From contig CAJTJC010000015.1 in assembly GCA_910576655.1 (NCBI GenBank), forward strand, positions 1 to 51,554: DNA of 51,554 nucleotides. Direction: 5' to 3'. A program made the position numbers and the translations under genes. Shown here one piece after another: positions 1-8,297 of this stretch. This DNA is from an uncultured Christensenella sp. (GTDB taxonomy: Bacteria; Bacillota; Clostridia; Christensenellales; Borkfalkiaceae). How positions within the stretch are numbered: the first letter of the stretch is position 1; the number at the start of each line of letters is the position of its first letter. The notes beneath the pieces were generated by a model that was not told the DNA's origin, did no database searches, and worked only from the letters and a program-made list of their open reading frames with translations.

Positions 1-90
1 TCGACAATCAGTCTAACATACTTCTTCCACTCCCGTTTCTACTTCCTTCTACCTATTTTTTCTCCCTTTTTCTACTTGTTTGGGGGTTTG

Positions 91-130
91 TATATAAAAA
101 CGCCCCCGAACGGTATTACCGTTCGGGGGC
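91..130 (-). terminator. Intrinsic terminator of the 144-1019 gene
   Basis: A GC-rich hairpin with 13-bp arms (102-114 pairing with 118-130, 3-nt loop) lies just downstream of the minus-strand stop codon. It is followed on the minus strand by a T-run (complement of 96-100). Positions 1-90 hold only pyrimidine-rich sequence in which I see no gene. Confidence 0.85.
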
Positions 131-143
131 TTACTACTGATTA

Positions 144-1019
144 TTACAAGTCGGTTACTCGGGACTGAACGTAAGATTCGGCGTTAAGCCCTATTACGAT
201 AAACGCAACTACTACGAACGCAAGTCCGACGAACACGCCGAGCACCGCGTTGATTAAAAGCGCGATAACCGTAAACGCAATCGAAATAAGAAAAATAAGC
301 GCATTCGTCAGCATATACAGCCCGACTGTCCGAGGGTTTACAACCTCGGTAAGCTTTATATTTTTGTACCCGTACAGCAGGTACGCTTGCAGCATTTCCG
401 TCGTGCCGACGAGGATAAAGGACGCAACTGTCGTTATGTATATGCTCGGCTTCCACTTACCGAAAAGCAACGCGCACACGACGACGAGAGCTGTCGTTGT
501 TACCGCGTTTATAACGTAGGCGAGTATAAACTTCCATAGCGAACGGCGTGCCACCGTTCTGCGTATCTGAAACTTTATTATGAAAAAGCCCGCGATAAAC
601 CCGAGTATCCAGAAAAAGAAAAACACAAAAACGCACGCCGCAACCTGCCCGATAAACCCGCCCACAAGCTCGACTATGTACGTCTGAAACGTTTCGAAAT
701 CGGTGCCGAGAATAGTCTGCAAAATTTGCGTCATTACGTTATTAATCCACTGCGAAGAAATCATAGTTTCAAACGCGGTGATAGGGTCGTTCCAGTCAAG
801 CGACTGCACGGCTTCCCAGATATAGTCGAACATCAGCCCGAAGTCGAGGTTAACGTGCCCGGCAAGCTCTTTTACGCCGCCAATAAGCGTGTGTACCGCC
901 GCTATTATTCCCGGCAGCAAAACCGAAAAGCCGAGCATCATTCCGAGAAACATCGTCCCCAGCGGAGTGAAAATGTATTTTAAACTTACAAAGTAATTCT
1001 TTAAACCCTGTTTTATCAT
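144..1019 (-). CDS. Polytopic membrane protein of unknown function
   Basis: A 291-residue protein that I cannot place in a named family. It shows about six hydrophobic segments: near residues 17-42, 120-150, 165-185, 193-215, 232-252 and 258-280. The loop from residue 45 to 115 is amphipathic and probably extracytoplasmic. There is no signal peptidase site and no catalytic motif. The start is supported by an AAAGG element about 6 nt upstream of ATG. The gene follows the transglutaminase-like gene on the same strand, but a terminator at 1033-1060 separates them, so any co-transcription would need read-through. A role in the cell envelope is only a guess from this neighbourhood. Confidence 0.75.
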   Translation of the reverse strand: MIKQGLKNYFVSLKYIFTPLGTMFLGMMLGFSVLLPGIIAAVHTLIGGVKELAGHVNLDFGLMFDYIWEAVQSLDWNDPITAFETMISSQWINNVMTQILQTILGTDFETFQTYIVELVGGFIGQVAACVFVFFFFWILGFIAGFFIIKFQIRRTVARRSLWKFILAYVINAVTTTALVVVCALLFGKWKPSIYITTVASFILVGTTEMLQAYLLYGYKNIKLTEVVNPRTVGLYMLTNALIFLISIAFTVIALLINAVLGVFVGLAFVVVAFIVIGLNAESYVQSRVTDL

Positions 1020-1032
1020 AAGTACCTTTTAA

Positions 1033-1060
1033 AAAAATTACGGCGGCATTATGCCGCCGT
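1033..1060 (-). terminator. Intrinsic terminator of the transglutaminase-like gene
   Basis: Hairpin with arms 1040-1048 and 1052-1060 (ACGGCGGCA type), followed on the minus strand by a run of seven T (complement of 1031-1037). It sits between the 1077-4154 gene and the 144-1019 gene. Confidence 0.8.
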
Positions 1061-1076
1061 TATAACTGACTTAAAG

Positions 1077-4000
1077 TTAGTTATTTTGCTTTTTCTTTAT
1101 AATGAGTATGATTGCAACTGCCATTAAGCCGATAATTACTACAACTGCAACGGCAATGATAACGATTGCAACCACGTTGCTGCTTGCATCGATATCAACG
1201 ATTTCGCTTGCGTAGAAATCGTCGGTAACGGTAACGACTACTTTGGGTACGTTAACTATGTTGTTTTCCTGGTAACGAGCCGCAGCATCGTCGGAGATAT
1301 ACTTGATTTCAATCTCGTTGTCGCTGTCTAAGTCGGCATATGCAAGAGTAAGCTTACCGTCTGCGATTTTGTCTTTAACTTCCTTGCCGTTAACGGTTAC
1401 GGAGTAAATCTGATAACCTTTATCGGGCTTAATCGTGTAGGTGTAGCTTTCGCCTTCCTTTATAAGACGCGTTTTTCCGTCCTCGGCACTGAGCTTTCCG
1501 CCCTTGCCGTCTATCGTTGCGTATACGGTTTTATCGGTAACTTTATCGGCGTCTACGGGAACTACCATATACGGCGAGAAGCTTGTAACCGTCGCCACTA
1601 TACCAAGCTTTGTAACTACGCAGGGAACCTCTTCGATTATATACGTATCGGTTTCCTTGATATGCTTGCGGTGATACAGTTTGAACCTTACTCCCTCGTC
1701 GTTGGGACCGTAGCCCTCGGGGAAGCCGAGCATTATCTTGACGTAGCTGCCGTCGGGAATAGTGGGATACTTGTTACAAATCTGTAATCTGATATCGTAA
1801 GTCTGGCTCTTTGAAAGCTCCTCCTCGCTTACGACGTTATTGTCGCCGCCGAGAATTTCGTTCTTCATCGTGTTTTCGGTGGTCTCGTCAATCTTTTCGG
1901 CAACGAGCATCATCTGGCTTCTTTCACCCTCTGAGAACGAGCTGGTGCCGTCCTCTTTGAGGAAGTTGTTTGCCGACAGGTCGGAGTTGTCTGCAAGCAC
2001 GGGCTGCGCGCAGCTTTCAATCCAGAGTCTGCCATCGTAGTTGAAACGTGCGGGGCATGCAAGATACATTCTGCTGAACGTGAAGTAAGGTGCGTTAGGC
2101 GCCTTGTTTGAGAATTCCTCCACTTCTTTTCCGTCGACTATTCTCGTAACCATTTTCGCCGAACCGACGTTGTCAAAGTAGAAGTGATAACCTTCACGGT
2201 TGTGTTCGTACATAAGGCTTGCGCCGAACTTAAATCTCAGCGTGTTGTAAACCAGCGTGGGGTCGCCGGAGTTTTTGGGTCTTTGAACGATTTCTACCAT
2301 ATCTCCGGCAGCGTTGACGGGATAGAATTTTGCATAATCTTTAGCGTTGGGATGAGCCGACTCAAAGAAAACCGTTATGGGCTTATTCTCGTCAATCTTG
2401 TGCAAAGGCTCGTCATAAGTAACTTCGATGATCTTAGCGTATCCCTGGGACATTACGCCGTCTTTGCCCATATTGTCGTATATAGTCTGTTCTTCGCGGT
2501 TATTGGGCGTAGTACTCTGAACGTAAGGCGCAGGTGTATAAGTACCGTACGTTTCGTTTACCATCGGCTTGCTTTCTGCAACAGGCTGACTTACGTTAAG
2601 GTGTTCGTCGGTATAAGTGAGAGGGAACGTTTTGCCGTGATGTTCGGAATCGGGTCTATGAATGGGTGTTGACAATACGTCGGGGACAGCGTCGTATACA
2701 GCGAACTGCATATAGTAGACTGCCGTGTTTTCATAGAAAATCGTTTCCGTGCCGTTGTCGTCCATATATCCGTCTATGGAAGCAACGATGCTAAGATAAT
2801 CGTAAGTAGTAGCAAGCGCTACCCAGTTATACCAGTTTATCTTATTGTCTTTATAGTTCGCATAGCGATAAACAAGATAGAGTCCGTCCTCTTCCAGCAG
2901 TCTCTTCGCGCTCTTGCCGTTGTAGCTTACGGTTACGGAAGTATCCATTAATTCGTTACCGTAGTCGTCCTTTTCGCCCGTAGGTTTATAGTCGAACGCA
3001 GCCTGAAGTCCGTCGGTCTCTTTGCTCGCGCCGTAGTTGTGGTCGGAAAGCGAGGGATATTTCAGCTCGTATTTAGCCGAAGAAATAACGCCGTCGCTTA
3101 CGTGAATTTTATCGTCGCTTGCTTTCTGCAAAACGGCGTACTTGTTTCTGTTGGAATTTGAGTGGTTCCAGGTAACGTCAACCGAGTACCAGTCGCCGTT
3201 ATCAGCCGCGCGCGTAGAAGCAGCCGATTTCGCCTGTGAAGGAGCCGCAAGATAAACGTAATTCCACATGTGGTATACGCTGGAAGGGTTGTAGTTGCCG
3301 TATTCGTCCATCTGGTTGCTGTAACCGTTTACGGTAATGCAGGGTACGCCCAGCTTATCCATTATTACCTTGTACGAGGTAGAGAAGCCGCCGCAAACCG
3401 CCTTGCCCTCTACAAGTCCGCCGTAAGCCGTGTTGATGTAGGCTGCGGCGATATAATTCTCGTCGTCCTTGTTTTCGTACGCCGCATAATCGTATGTGAT
3501 GTTTTCCGCAAGATACTTGTTTACCTGCCTTGCAAAGAAAACGTCCTTTTCGGAATACGTATCGGCAGCCTGAGCCTTTTTAACCTCGTCGACTATTGCG
3601 TTGACCTTGCCGTCGAACGCTTTAATCGCCTTGGCAACGTCGGCTTCGGTGGTCAGACCGTTATCGCGGTAAAGATTAGCCTCGCGTCCGCTGTCGATAA
3701 AAGCGGAATACTTGCCGTCTGTTCTGCCCGCGCTTATGGTCATTTTGTAAAAGTCTATGTAAAAAAGCTCGGGGTGGTCGGTAAGGAACGCGTCGCGCGC
3801 CGCGCTGAACGCCTTGGGAACGGTAAGGTCGCCGTCCTCTACCCACGCCTTGATTTGGTCTGCGGTTACAACTCCCTTTTCCGTAATATTATAGTGTACT
3901 ACGCCGTCCTTGAAGTCGTCTGCCAGGCGAAGCTCTTCGAGAGCGTTATAGAACTTTTTGGCGAGAGGGTATTCTCTGTCCGTTTCGCCCACCGTGACAA

Positions 4001-4154
4001 CAAGATTATTTCCGAAGTAGTTCGTCGCAATTGTTTTTCCATTGTCTTCCGCCATAGCAGTATTTTTGCCGAGCATACCCGCGCCCGCCAAAAGCGTAGC
4101 CGCGCATACGGCAGCAAGTCCTGCCACTGCAATAGGTTTAGTTTTTATCTTCAT
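1077..4154 (-). CDS. Secreted, membrane-anchored transglutaminase-like protein
   Basis: A 1,025-residue surface protein. Residues 1-36 form a signal peptide (basic start, hydrophobic core, cut near AMA-ED). The transglutaminase-like core is around residues 210-335. It carries the Cys-His-Asp triad of the papain-like fold: Cys254 in GKAVCGGFS, His295 in VYHMWNYV and Asp326 in WYSVDVTW. Such domains in bacterial surface proteins act as peptidases or cross-linking enzymes; the substrate is not visible here. The long C-terminal part looks like beta-rich, Ig-like material. A single transmembrane helix (about 993-1018) followed by KKKQNN anchors it, so the bulk faces outside. GGAGG lies 6 nt before the ATG. 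A promoter fits at 4229-4257. No sortase motif is present. Confidence 0.88.
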   Translation of the reverse strand: MKIKTKPIAVAGLAAVCAATLLAGAGMLGKNTAMAEDNGKTIATNYFGNNLVVTVGETDREYPLAKKFYNALEELRLADDFKDGVVHYNITEKGVVTADQIKAWVEDGDLTVPKAFSAARDAFLTDHPELFYIDFYKMTISAGRTDGKYSAFIDSGREANLYRDNGLTTEADVAKAIKAFDGKVNAIVDEVKKAQAADTYSEKDVFFARQVNKYLAENITYDYAAYENKDDENYIAAAYINTAYGGLVEGKAVCGGFSTSYKVIMDKLGVPCITVNGYSNQMDEYGNYNPSSVYHMWNYVYLAAPSQAKSAASTRAADNGDWYSVDVTWNHSNSNRNKYAVLQKASDDKIHVSDGVISSAKYELKYPSLSDHNYGASKETDGLQAAFDYKPTGEKDDYGNELMDTSVTVSYNGKSAKRLLEEDGLYLVYRYANYKDNKINWYNWVALATTYDYLSIVASIDGYMDDNGTETIFYENTAVYYMQFAVYDAVPDVLSTPIHRPDSEHHGKTFPLTYTDEHLNVSQPVAESKPMVNETYGTYTPAPYVQSTTPNNREEQTIYDNMGKDGVMSQGYAKIIEVTYDEPLHKIDENKPITVFFESAHPNAKDYAKFYPVNAAGDMVEIVQRPKNSGDPTLVYNTLRFKFGASLMYEHNREGYHFYFDNVGSAKMVTRIVDGKEVEEFSNKAPNAPYFTFSRMYLACPARFNYDGRLWIESCAQPVLADNSDLSANNFLKEDGTSSFSEGERSQMMLVAEKIDETTENTMKNEILGGDNNVVSEEELSKSQTYDIRLQICNKYPTIPDGSYVKIMLGFPEGYGPNDEGVRFKLYHRKHIKETDTYIIEEVPCVVTKLGIVATVTSFSPYMVVPVDADKVTDKTVYATIDGKGGKLSAEDGKTRLIKEGESYTYTIKPDKGYQIYSVTVNGKEVKDKIADGKLTLAYADLDSDNEIEIKYISDDAAARYQENNIVNVPKVVVTVTDDFYASEIVDIDASSNVVAIVIIAVAVVVIIGLMAVAIILIIKKKQNN

Positions 4155-4228
4155 AAAACCTCCAAATAAATATAAACCTGTTTAATAATCCTATGCGAAA
4201 AAATGGCTTCTTCGCATTGATTTTGCTC

Positions 4229-4257
4229 AATATACCACATAAAAATGCATATTGCAA
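4229..4257 (-). promoter_or_regulatory. Sigma-A-like promoter of the transglutaminase-like gene
   Basis: On the minus strand: -35 TTGCAA (4252-4257), 17-nt spacer, -10 TATATT (4229-4234), about 75 nt before the start codon. The rest of the 4155-4424 gap is AT-rich and holds no gene that I can support. Confidence 0.5.
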
Positions 4258-4389
4258 GCGTTTTACACGCTATATTATAAAATTCATTTTGACGGAAAAA
4301 ATTTCCATTTTTACGAAAAATAAGCACTTTCCGGGTAAAAACCGCCTTTTCCATATTATATATATTATATAAGAGATGCGTGTGACGGT

Positions 4390-4419
4390 TTAACGAAATT
4401 TTCTTTTATTCCATAATAT
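4390..4419 (+). promoter_or_regulatory. Promoter placing transcription start at the amidase ATG
   Basis: -35-like TTAACG (4390-4395), 18-nt spacer, -10 TAATAT (4414-4419), ending 5 nt before the ATG at 4425. There is no Shine-Dalgarno element, so the mRNA is probably leaderless. Confidence 0.4.
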
Positions 4420-4424
4420 AAAGT

Positions 4425-4910
4425 ATGGAAATTTCTAATTATGACAGAAACGCCGCCTTCGAATACGCGCGGCGCTGGGCTTTTAAAAGAAACCCGAAAT
4501 TCTACGATTTCAGCGCAATCGGAGGCGATTGCACCAACTTTGCTTCGCAGTGCATTTACGCCGGCGCAGGCGTTATGAACTTTACCCCCGTCTTCGGCTG
4601 GTTCTATAAATCGGCAAACGACAGAACGCCGTCCTGGACGGGTGTCGAGTACCTATATAACTTTTTGGTCGGCAACGAGGGCGAGGGTCCGTTCGCCGAA
4701 GAGGCGCCGCTCGATAAGCTCGAGGTCGGCGATATAGTCCAGCTCGGCACGGGCGCGGGCGACTTCTACCACTCGCCCGTCGTCGTGCGCGTCGAGCGTG
4801 GACGGATATACGTCGCCGCACATAGCTACGACGCGTTCAATAAGCCCCTTTCCTCTTATAGCTTTGCAAAGGCTCGCGGAATACATATCTTAGGCGTAAG
4901 GGGCGGCTAA
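4425..4910 (+). CDS. Amidase_6-type (putative peptidoglycan amidase) protein
   Basis: A 161-residue protein that matches the putative amidase domain family (Amidase_6, NlpC/P60-like fold) over its whole length. It opens with the typical YDRNAAFEYARRWA and has the hallmark GGDCTNFASQ with Cys36 as likely nucleophile. His116 (FYHSP) and His133 (AAHSYDA) are candidate catalytic partners, and the end HILGVRG is typical. Family members are usually secreted and cut cell-wall peptides. This one has no signal peptide, no anchor and no wall-binding repeats, so it is either cytoplasmic, released by lysis, or exported another way. The gene stands alone between a leaderless-type promoter and a strong terminator. 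Confidence 0.85.
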   Translation: MEISNYDRNAAFEYARRWAFKRNPKFYDFSAIGGDCTNFASQCIYAGAGVMNFTPVFGWFYKSANDRTPSWTGVEYLYNFLVGNEGEGPFAEEAPLDKLEVGDIVQLGTGAGDFYHSPVVVRVERGRIYVAAHSYDAFNKPLSSYSFAKARGIHILGVRGG

Positions 4911-4950
4911 TCTTCTTCGGCTTGCATTGCCCCTCACTCTCTTCACCCGG

Positions 4951-4978
4951 AATCTGACCGACTCGGTCAGATTTTTTA
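4951..4978 (+). terminator. Intrinsic terminator after the amidase gene
   Basis: Perfect 10-bp hairpin (4951-4960 with 4964-4973, 3-nt loop) running into TTTTATT. Confidence 0.9.
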
Positions 4979-5024
4979 TTATCACGCAAAAGAATTATTC
5001 TGTTAAACTTGAATATTAAATTAG

Positions 5025-5053
5025 TTGCAATGTTTTAAAAAAGTTGTTATAAT
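5025..5053 (+). promoter_or_regulatory. Strong promoter of the tRNA-Val/tRNA-Ala operon
   Basis: -35 TTGCAA (5025-5030), 17-nt spacer, consensus -10 TATAAT (5048-5053). The expected start near 5060 lies about 13 nt before the partial tRNA at 5073. This suggests that the broken 5' half sits where the original first tRNA began. Confidence 0.7.
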
Positions 5054-5072
5054 ATAATTGCTTTTAATTTAA

Positions 5073-5099
5073 GGGGGCATAGCTCAGTTGGTTAGAGCG
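5073..5099 (+). pseudogene. Partial tRNA: exact 5' half of tRNA-Val(GAC)
   Basis: These 27 nt are identical to nucleotides 1-27 of the intact tRNA-Val at 5253. They cover the acceptor 5' strand and the whole D-arm. Identity begins exactly at tRNA position 1 and stops before the anticodon stem. No T-arm or 3' acceptor strand follows. It is either a disrupted tandem tRNA copy or the mark of an insertion that carried a replacement 5' half. Confidence 0.8.
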
Positions 5100-5252
5100 T
5101 CGAGTTTTGATTTCTCAAAACAGCACGGTGTGCTGTTTTATCAAAGCGAGATGAGTGAGCGCATTTGGTTTGGCGCGAACGGTGACCGAACAAGCGGTTG
5201 TCCTTGCCGCTTGTGAGAGGCTTGACAGTCAGGCAAGCGCAAAATTTTATAC
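5100..5252 (+). other. Structured 153-nt insert between tRNA 5' half and intact tRNA-Val
   Basis: No ORF, but dense hairpins. Arms 5104-5110/5115-5121 (7 bp) and 5117-5126/5130-5139 (perfect 10 bp) share 5117-5121, so they exclude each other as in an attenuator. Further stems are 5190-5197/5207-5214 (8 bp) and 5220-5224/5234-5238. The last one carries CTTGACA and GCAAG, as in the tRNA-Val anticodon arm, with 4 extra nt. I looked for T-box signatures (the TGG-ACC-GCG box) and saw none. Confidence 0.6.
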
Positions 5253-5329
<77 letters not shown>

Positions 5330-5334
5330 AAAAA

Positions 5335-5355
5335 GTTCCGAACACACTTCGGAAC
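5335..5355 (+). other. Intercistronic hairpin between tRNA-Val and tRNA-Ala
   Basis: Perfect 8-bp stem (5335-5342 with 5348-5355, 5-nt loop) with no T-run. It is more likely an RNA processing signal in the tRNA precursor than a terminator. Confidence 0.5.
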
Positions 5356-5360
5356 AATAC

Positions 5361-5436
5361 GGGGATATAGCACAGTTGGTAGCGCGATACGTTCGCAACG
5401 TATAGGTCAGGGGTTCGAATCCCCTTATCTCCACCA
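5361..5436 (+). tRNA. tRNA-Ala (anticodon CGC)
   Basis: A 76-nt cloverleaf with encoded CCA. The acceptor GGGGATA/TATCTCC contains the G3-U70 pair, the alanine identity element. The anticodon stem ATACG/CGTAT encloses TTCGCAA, giving CGC for GCG codons. The T-stem AGGGG/CCCCT encloses TTCGAAT. The D-stem has one A-C mismatch. Its last 19 nt (5418-5436) recur at 5567-5585 and 8434-8452 as the ends of the flanking repeats, which marks it as an integration target. Confidence 0.88.
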
Positions 5437-5587
5437 CGAAAAGGAAGGCTTTACGCCTTCCTTTTTACGTGGTGAACAGGGGGGTGAAAAGAAACCCCTG
5501 TGGTTCGCGCGAGCAAACACAGTTTGCGACGCTTTGCCGAGGGTTCCCGTTTATGGGAAACGGCAAAATCCCCTTATCTCCACCAAT
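5431..5587 (+). repeat. 157-bp structured direct repeat, copy 1 (attL-like, at tRNA-Ala)
   Basis: It begins in the tRNA 3' end and matches 8298-8454 base for base at a constant offset of 2,867, apart from two features noted in the findings. It contains a long hairpin that includes the tRNA CACCA (5432-5449 with 5455-5474, loop 5450-5454), a hairpin 5513-5518/5522-5527 with loop ACA, and a stem 5534-5540/5561-5567 (TTTGCCG/CGGCAAA) enclosing TTCCC/GGGAA. It ends with a 19-nt copy of the tRNA-Ala 3' end (5567-5585), typical of insertion into a tRNA 3' end. Confidence 0.9.
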
Positions 5588-5628
5588 AGCGACCTAAATC
5601 GAACCACTTTCGGTTAGGTCGTTATTTC
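5588..5628 (+). terminator. Likely original terminator of the tRNA operon
   Basis: Hairpin with arms 5590-5598 (GCGACCTAA with one G-U) and 5612-5620, followed by a T-rich stretch. It now lies after the first repeat copy rather than directly after tRNA-Ala, consistent with the 149-bp unit having inserted between tRNA and terminator. Confidence 0.6.
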
Positions 5629-5650
5629 TATTTTAATGCGCTTTTTTTCA

Positions 5651-5690
5651 TGTCTGCGCGGCGCAGCCGCGCGCTTGTCAAGACAAGCTC
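5651..5690 (+). other. GCA-loop double-hairpin element
   Basis: Two abutting perfect hairpins: GCGCGGC/GCCGCGC (5656-5662, 5666-5672) with loop GCA, then GCTTGTC/GACAAGC (5673-5679, 5682-5688) with loop AA. The layout, a GCA loop followed at once by a GCTT-type stem, matches the core in the 157-bp repeats and at 15428-15470, with different stem sequences. The remaining stretch to 5775 is AT-rich with no supported gene. Confidence 0.5.
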
Positions 5691-5775
5691 ACGCCTATCT
5701 GCCAAGTCGTTTTAACATATATAATGCTTGAAAAATTTAAAGGTTTATGATAAAATTAAATGTGGTGAAATGATA

Positions 5776-7683
5776 ATGATAGATTATAAAAATAGAAAAT
5801 TGCTTAAAGAGTGGAAAAAAATCGAACAAGCAAACATTTTTCAATCCTTTGAAGAGTTTGCAGAGTTTTATTTTTTTAATGGCGAAAAGCATTGTTATAG
5901 AAAATACACCAATGAACCGTGGTCAAAAGATAACTTCTTTTTTGGAACTTATGAAGAGTTATTACAGTTTTATAAAGTTGATGTTACTATACCTAATTCA
6001 GCCATACAAAAAATAGGTCATAAATTTAATTCTTTAACTGTACTTAATCTATTCGCAAAAAACGAAACTGGTAAGAAAATTATTTATGCAAATTGTAAAT
6101 GTGATTGTGGAAATGAAACTGTAAAAATCTTGCGTGATGTGGTAAAGGGCGATGTTACAATTTGTGGGAAAGACGGCTGCCGCCAAAAACGAAAAACTCC
6201 AAATTTGCAAAATATCATTCCTATTCCAGAAGATATAATTAAAGAGCATTGGGATTACGAATTAAATAACAATATTGACCCTAAAACTTTATCGCTTAAA
6301 AGTAAACAATTATATTGGTGGAAAGACAAGACAGGTTGTAAATATCAATTGCCACCCTGTGTATATGCTAAGAATATTGATACTGCAAGTTCATTCCCAG
6401 AGCAAGCGCTTTTTTTCTATATCAAAAAAATTTTTCCGTCAGCAATTAATAGAGCAAATTATTTAACTAAAAAGGAAAACTTTGTTGAACTTGATATTTA
6501 TATTCCTCCCTACAATATTGGAATAGAATACGACGGAGTATTTTGGCACCAGAATAGAGTTGATGATGATATACGCAAGAACCGTATCTTGAATGAGGAA
6601 AATATATTTGTAATTAGAGTAATAGAACACGGCTTACCATTATTGCAACATTTTAACGGAATAATAATTGAACGAAATAAATATACGGTGGCAAGCCAAA
6701 TAGATTTAGTAGAAATAATAAATAAAGTTATTTCAATTATTGACGTTCAAACTGGCAAAAGAAATGTTAAAGGTAAGATAACGCAAAAAGAATATGAAAA
6801 TGACTTTTATTCTATTTATGCATTAGTTTATTCCATACCCGTAGAAGATAATATTGGTTCAACTTGTATCGGAAAATTTTGGGATAAGAAAAAAAATGGG
6901 AATTTAAACCCAGAATGTATTGGTGCAACCTCATCATTACCTGTTTACTTTAAATGTAGCGCAAATCATTCGTTTAAACTATCTGCTAAAAATATCTTTG
7001 AAAAATTAAATAGCGATAAAATAAAAATCTATGGTTGCAATAATAAAAAAGGACTCAACCCTTGTAATATTAAATTGTGTTGCCCTTTTCGTAATTTAAG
7101 TATCTGCGACGGTCATACGAGTACAATTTGTTTGATTAGAAAAGGATACAAATTGCCAGAATTAAAATGTGTGGAAAAAGTATTGAATGACAAAGCAGAA
7201 CCTATTTATCATAGTACTTATGATAATGAAATGATGCAGTCTGTAAATGTATGTATTCAACCATTTTTAAGAATTTCATTTGAGAATAAAAGCGCATTTC
7301 CATTTTATACAGAGAAAGTCGGTTCATTCTGGATAAAAAATGGCAACATAAAAAAATTTAATGATACTTACTTTACTAATGAAAACCTGCGGAAGATAGT
7401 GCCATCAAATAAAAAAATGCAATATACTTATTTTATTCCTTACGGAATTGGTGCTGAATTTTGTGAAGGGAAACTAATATTATGTCAACAATTATTTAAG
7501 GATGAATATATGCGTGGTTGGCGTTTTTATATTTTTCTCATTATTGAATTTGATAAAAATGGTAATTTAATTAATCAACAAAGCAAAATAGTATCTAAGA
7601 ATAATTATGATAATTTATTAGATTATAGATTTGATAATGAGAATTATTTTAAAACTGTGATTAACGATATATTAAATGGCTAA
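5776..7683 (+). CDS. Zinc-ribbon PD-(D/E)XK endonuclease (homing/Vsr-like)
   Basis: A 635-residue protein on the AT-rich island. I start it at the ATG at 5776, 7 nt after GGTGA; an upstream in-frame TTG at 5728 lacks a ribosome site. Residues 85-135 resemble the zinc-binding N-terminus of HNH/AP2 homing endonucleases (CKCDCGN with Cys107, 109, 111, then Cys130 and Cys135). Residues 158-200 look like a decayed DUF4379-type treble clef (W, WW and Cys positions kept). Residues 205-285 form a Vsr/DUF559-like nuclease: Glu209 (FPEQ), Asp240 (ELDIYIP), Glu251 (GIEYDG), His258, Lys268. The second half has more Cys clusters. It probably cuts DNA; a mobility or defence role is inferred from the flanking repeats. 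Confidence 0.78.
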   Translation: MIDYKNRKLLKEWKKIEQANIFQSFEEFAEFYFFNGEKHCYRKYTNEPWSKDNFFFGTYEELLQFYKVDVTIPNSAIQKIGHKFNSLTVLNLFAKNETGKKIIYANCKCDCGNETVKILRDVVKGDVTICGKDGCRQKRKTPNLQNIIPIPEDIIKEHWDYELNNNIDPKTLSLKSKQLYWWKDKTGCKYQLPPCVYAKNIDTASSFPEQALFFYIKKIFPSAINRANYLTKKENFVELDIYIPPYNIGIEYDGVFWHQNRVDDDIRKNRILNEENIFVIRVIEHGLPLLQHFNGIIIERNKYTVASQIDLVEIINKVISIIDVQTGKRNVKGKITQKEYENDFYSIYALVYSIPVEDNIGSTCIGKFWDKKKNGNLNPECIGATSSLPVYFKCSANHSFKLSAKNIFEKLNSDKIKIYGCNNKKGLNPCNIKLCCPFRNLSICDGHTSTICLIRKGYKLPELKCVEKVLNDKAEPIYHSTYDNEMMQSVNVCIQPFLRISFENKSAFPFYTEKVGSFWIKNGNIKKFNDTYFTNENLRKIVPSNKKMQYTYFIPYGIGAEFCEGKLILCQQLFKDEYMRGWRFYIFLIIEFDKNGNLINQQSKIVSKNNYDNLLDYRFDNENYFKTVINDILNG

Positions 7684-7770
7684 AATGTATATTTAAATAC
7701 CTAAAATATAAGTGTTTAACAGATAAAATAAAAGTTTATAAAATATGTAAATAAATATAGGACTTTAATA

Positions 7771-8271
7771 ATGAATTGGTGGGAAACTCTTTTAATTTCA
7801 TTAGCAGTATCTATTGTAACGCTTATAATAACAATAATTTCAAATTCGTTGATTAATCGAAACAAAAAACTACAATTTTTTATAAAAAAAGCAAATATAT
7901 ATAGTTCTGGTTATTTTAGATTTGATATATCAATTTTTAATCCTGCTAAAATTCCGCAATTTTATGATACATTAAATGTGTCATTTTATTCTGGTAAAAA
8001 AAGGCTTGGTACAACACGACTTGAAACGACAGACGAAAATAGAAAAAATAGTCTTGGTGAGCTTCAATGCTTTTTTGTTCTCTCGAATACTATACAAGCG
8101 AACTCTTTAATTTGTTTAGTTGTTTGCGGTAGTAATAAATCCATTTCAAATGCAGATAAAATCAAAATTGAATACAATACTTACTGGACTAATCTTTTCA
8201 AAAAAAGACGGCTGGTTTCTATTGATTTATTAAATGAAAGTCAAATTAAAGAACTTATAGACAATGAATAA
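7771..8271 (+). CDS. Small N-terminally anchored membrane protein, island cargo
   Basis: A 166-residue protein of unknown family. Residues 4-28 form one hydrophobic helix, followed by basic residues (NRNKK). That predicts an inside-facing C-terminal domain of about 135 residues, rich in beta-strand patterns (FRFDISIFNPAK, LNVSFYSGKKRLG). AGGA lies about 10 nt before the ATG. It sits 87 nt after the endonuclease gene on the same strand, shares its low GC, and ends 26 nt before repeat copy 2, so it belongs to the same inserted unit. A partner or immunity role for the nuclease is possible but unsupported. Confidence 0.65.
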   Translation: MNWWETLLISLAVSIVTLIITIISNSLINRNKKLQFFIKKANIYSSGYFRFDISIFNPAKIPQFYDTLNVSFYSGKKRLGTTRLETTDENRKNSLGELQCFFVLSNTIQANSLICLVVCGSNKSISNADKIKIEYNTYWTNLFKKRRLVSIDLLNESQIKELIDNE

Positions 8272-8297
8272 TTGGTTCGATGTAGGTCAATGATTTT

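Noticed and set aside
4151..4354. 67-residue minus-strand frame upstream of the transglutaminase-like gene
   Set aside because: It overlaps the start of that gene and covers its promoter; composition follows AT-rich intergenic DNA and no ribosome site is present.
5100..5252. T-box riboswitch ahead of a tRNA
   Set aside because: No T-box sequence and no aminoacyl-tRNA synthetase or amino-acid gene follows; a tRNA gene is not a T-box target.
5335..5355. Terminator between tRNA-Val and tRNA-Ala
   Set aside because: The stem is perfect but has no T-run on the plus strand, and tRNA-Ala depends on transcription from upstream.
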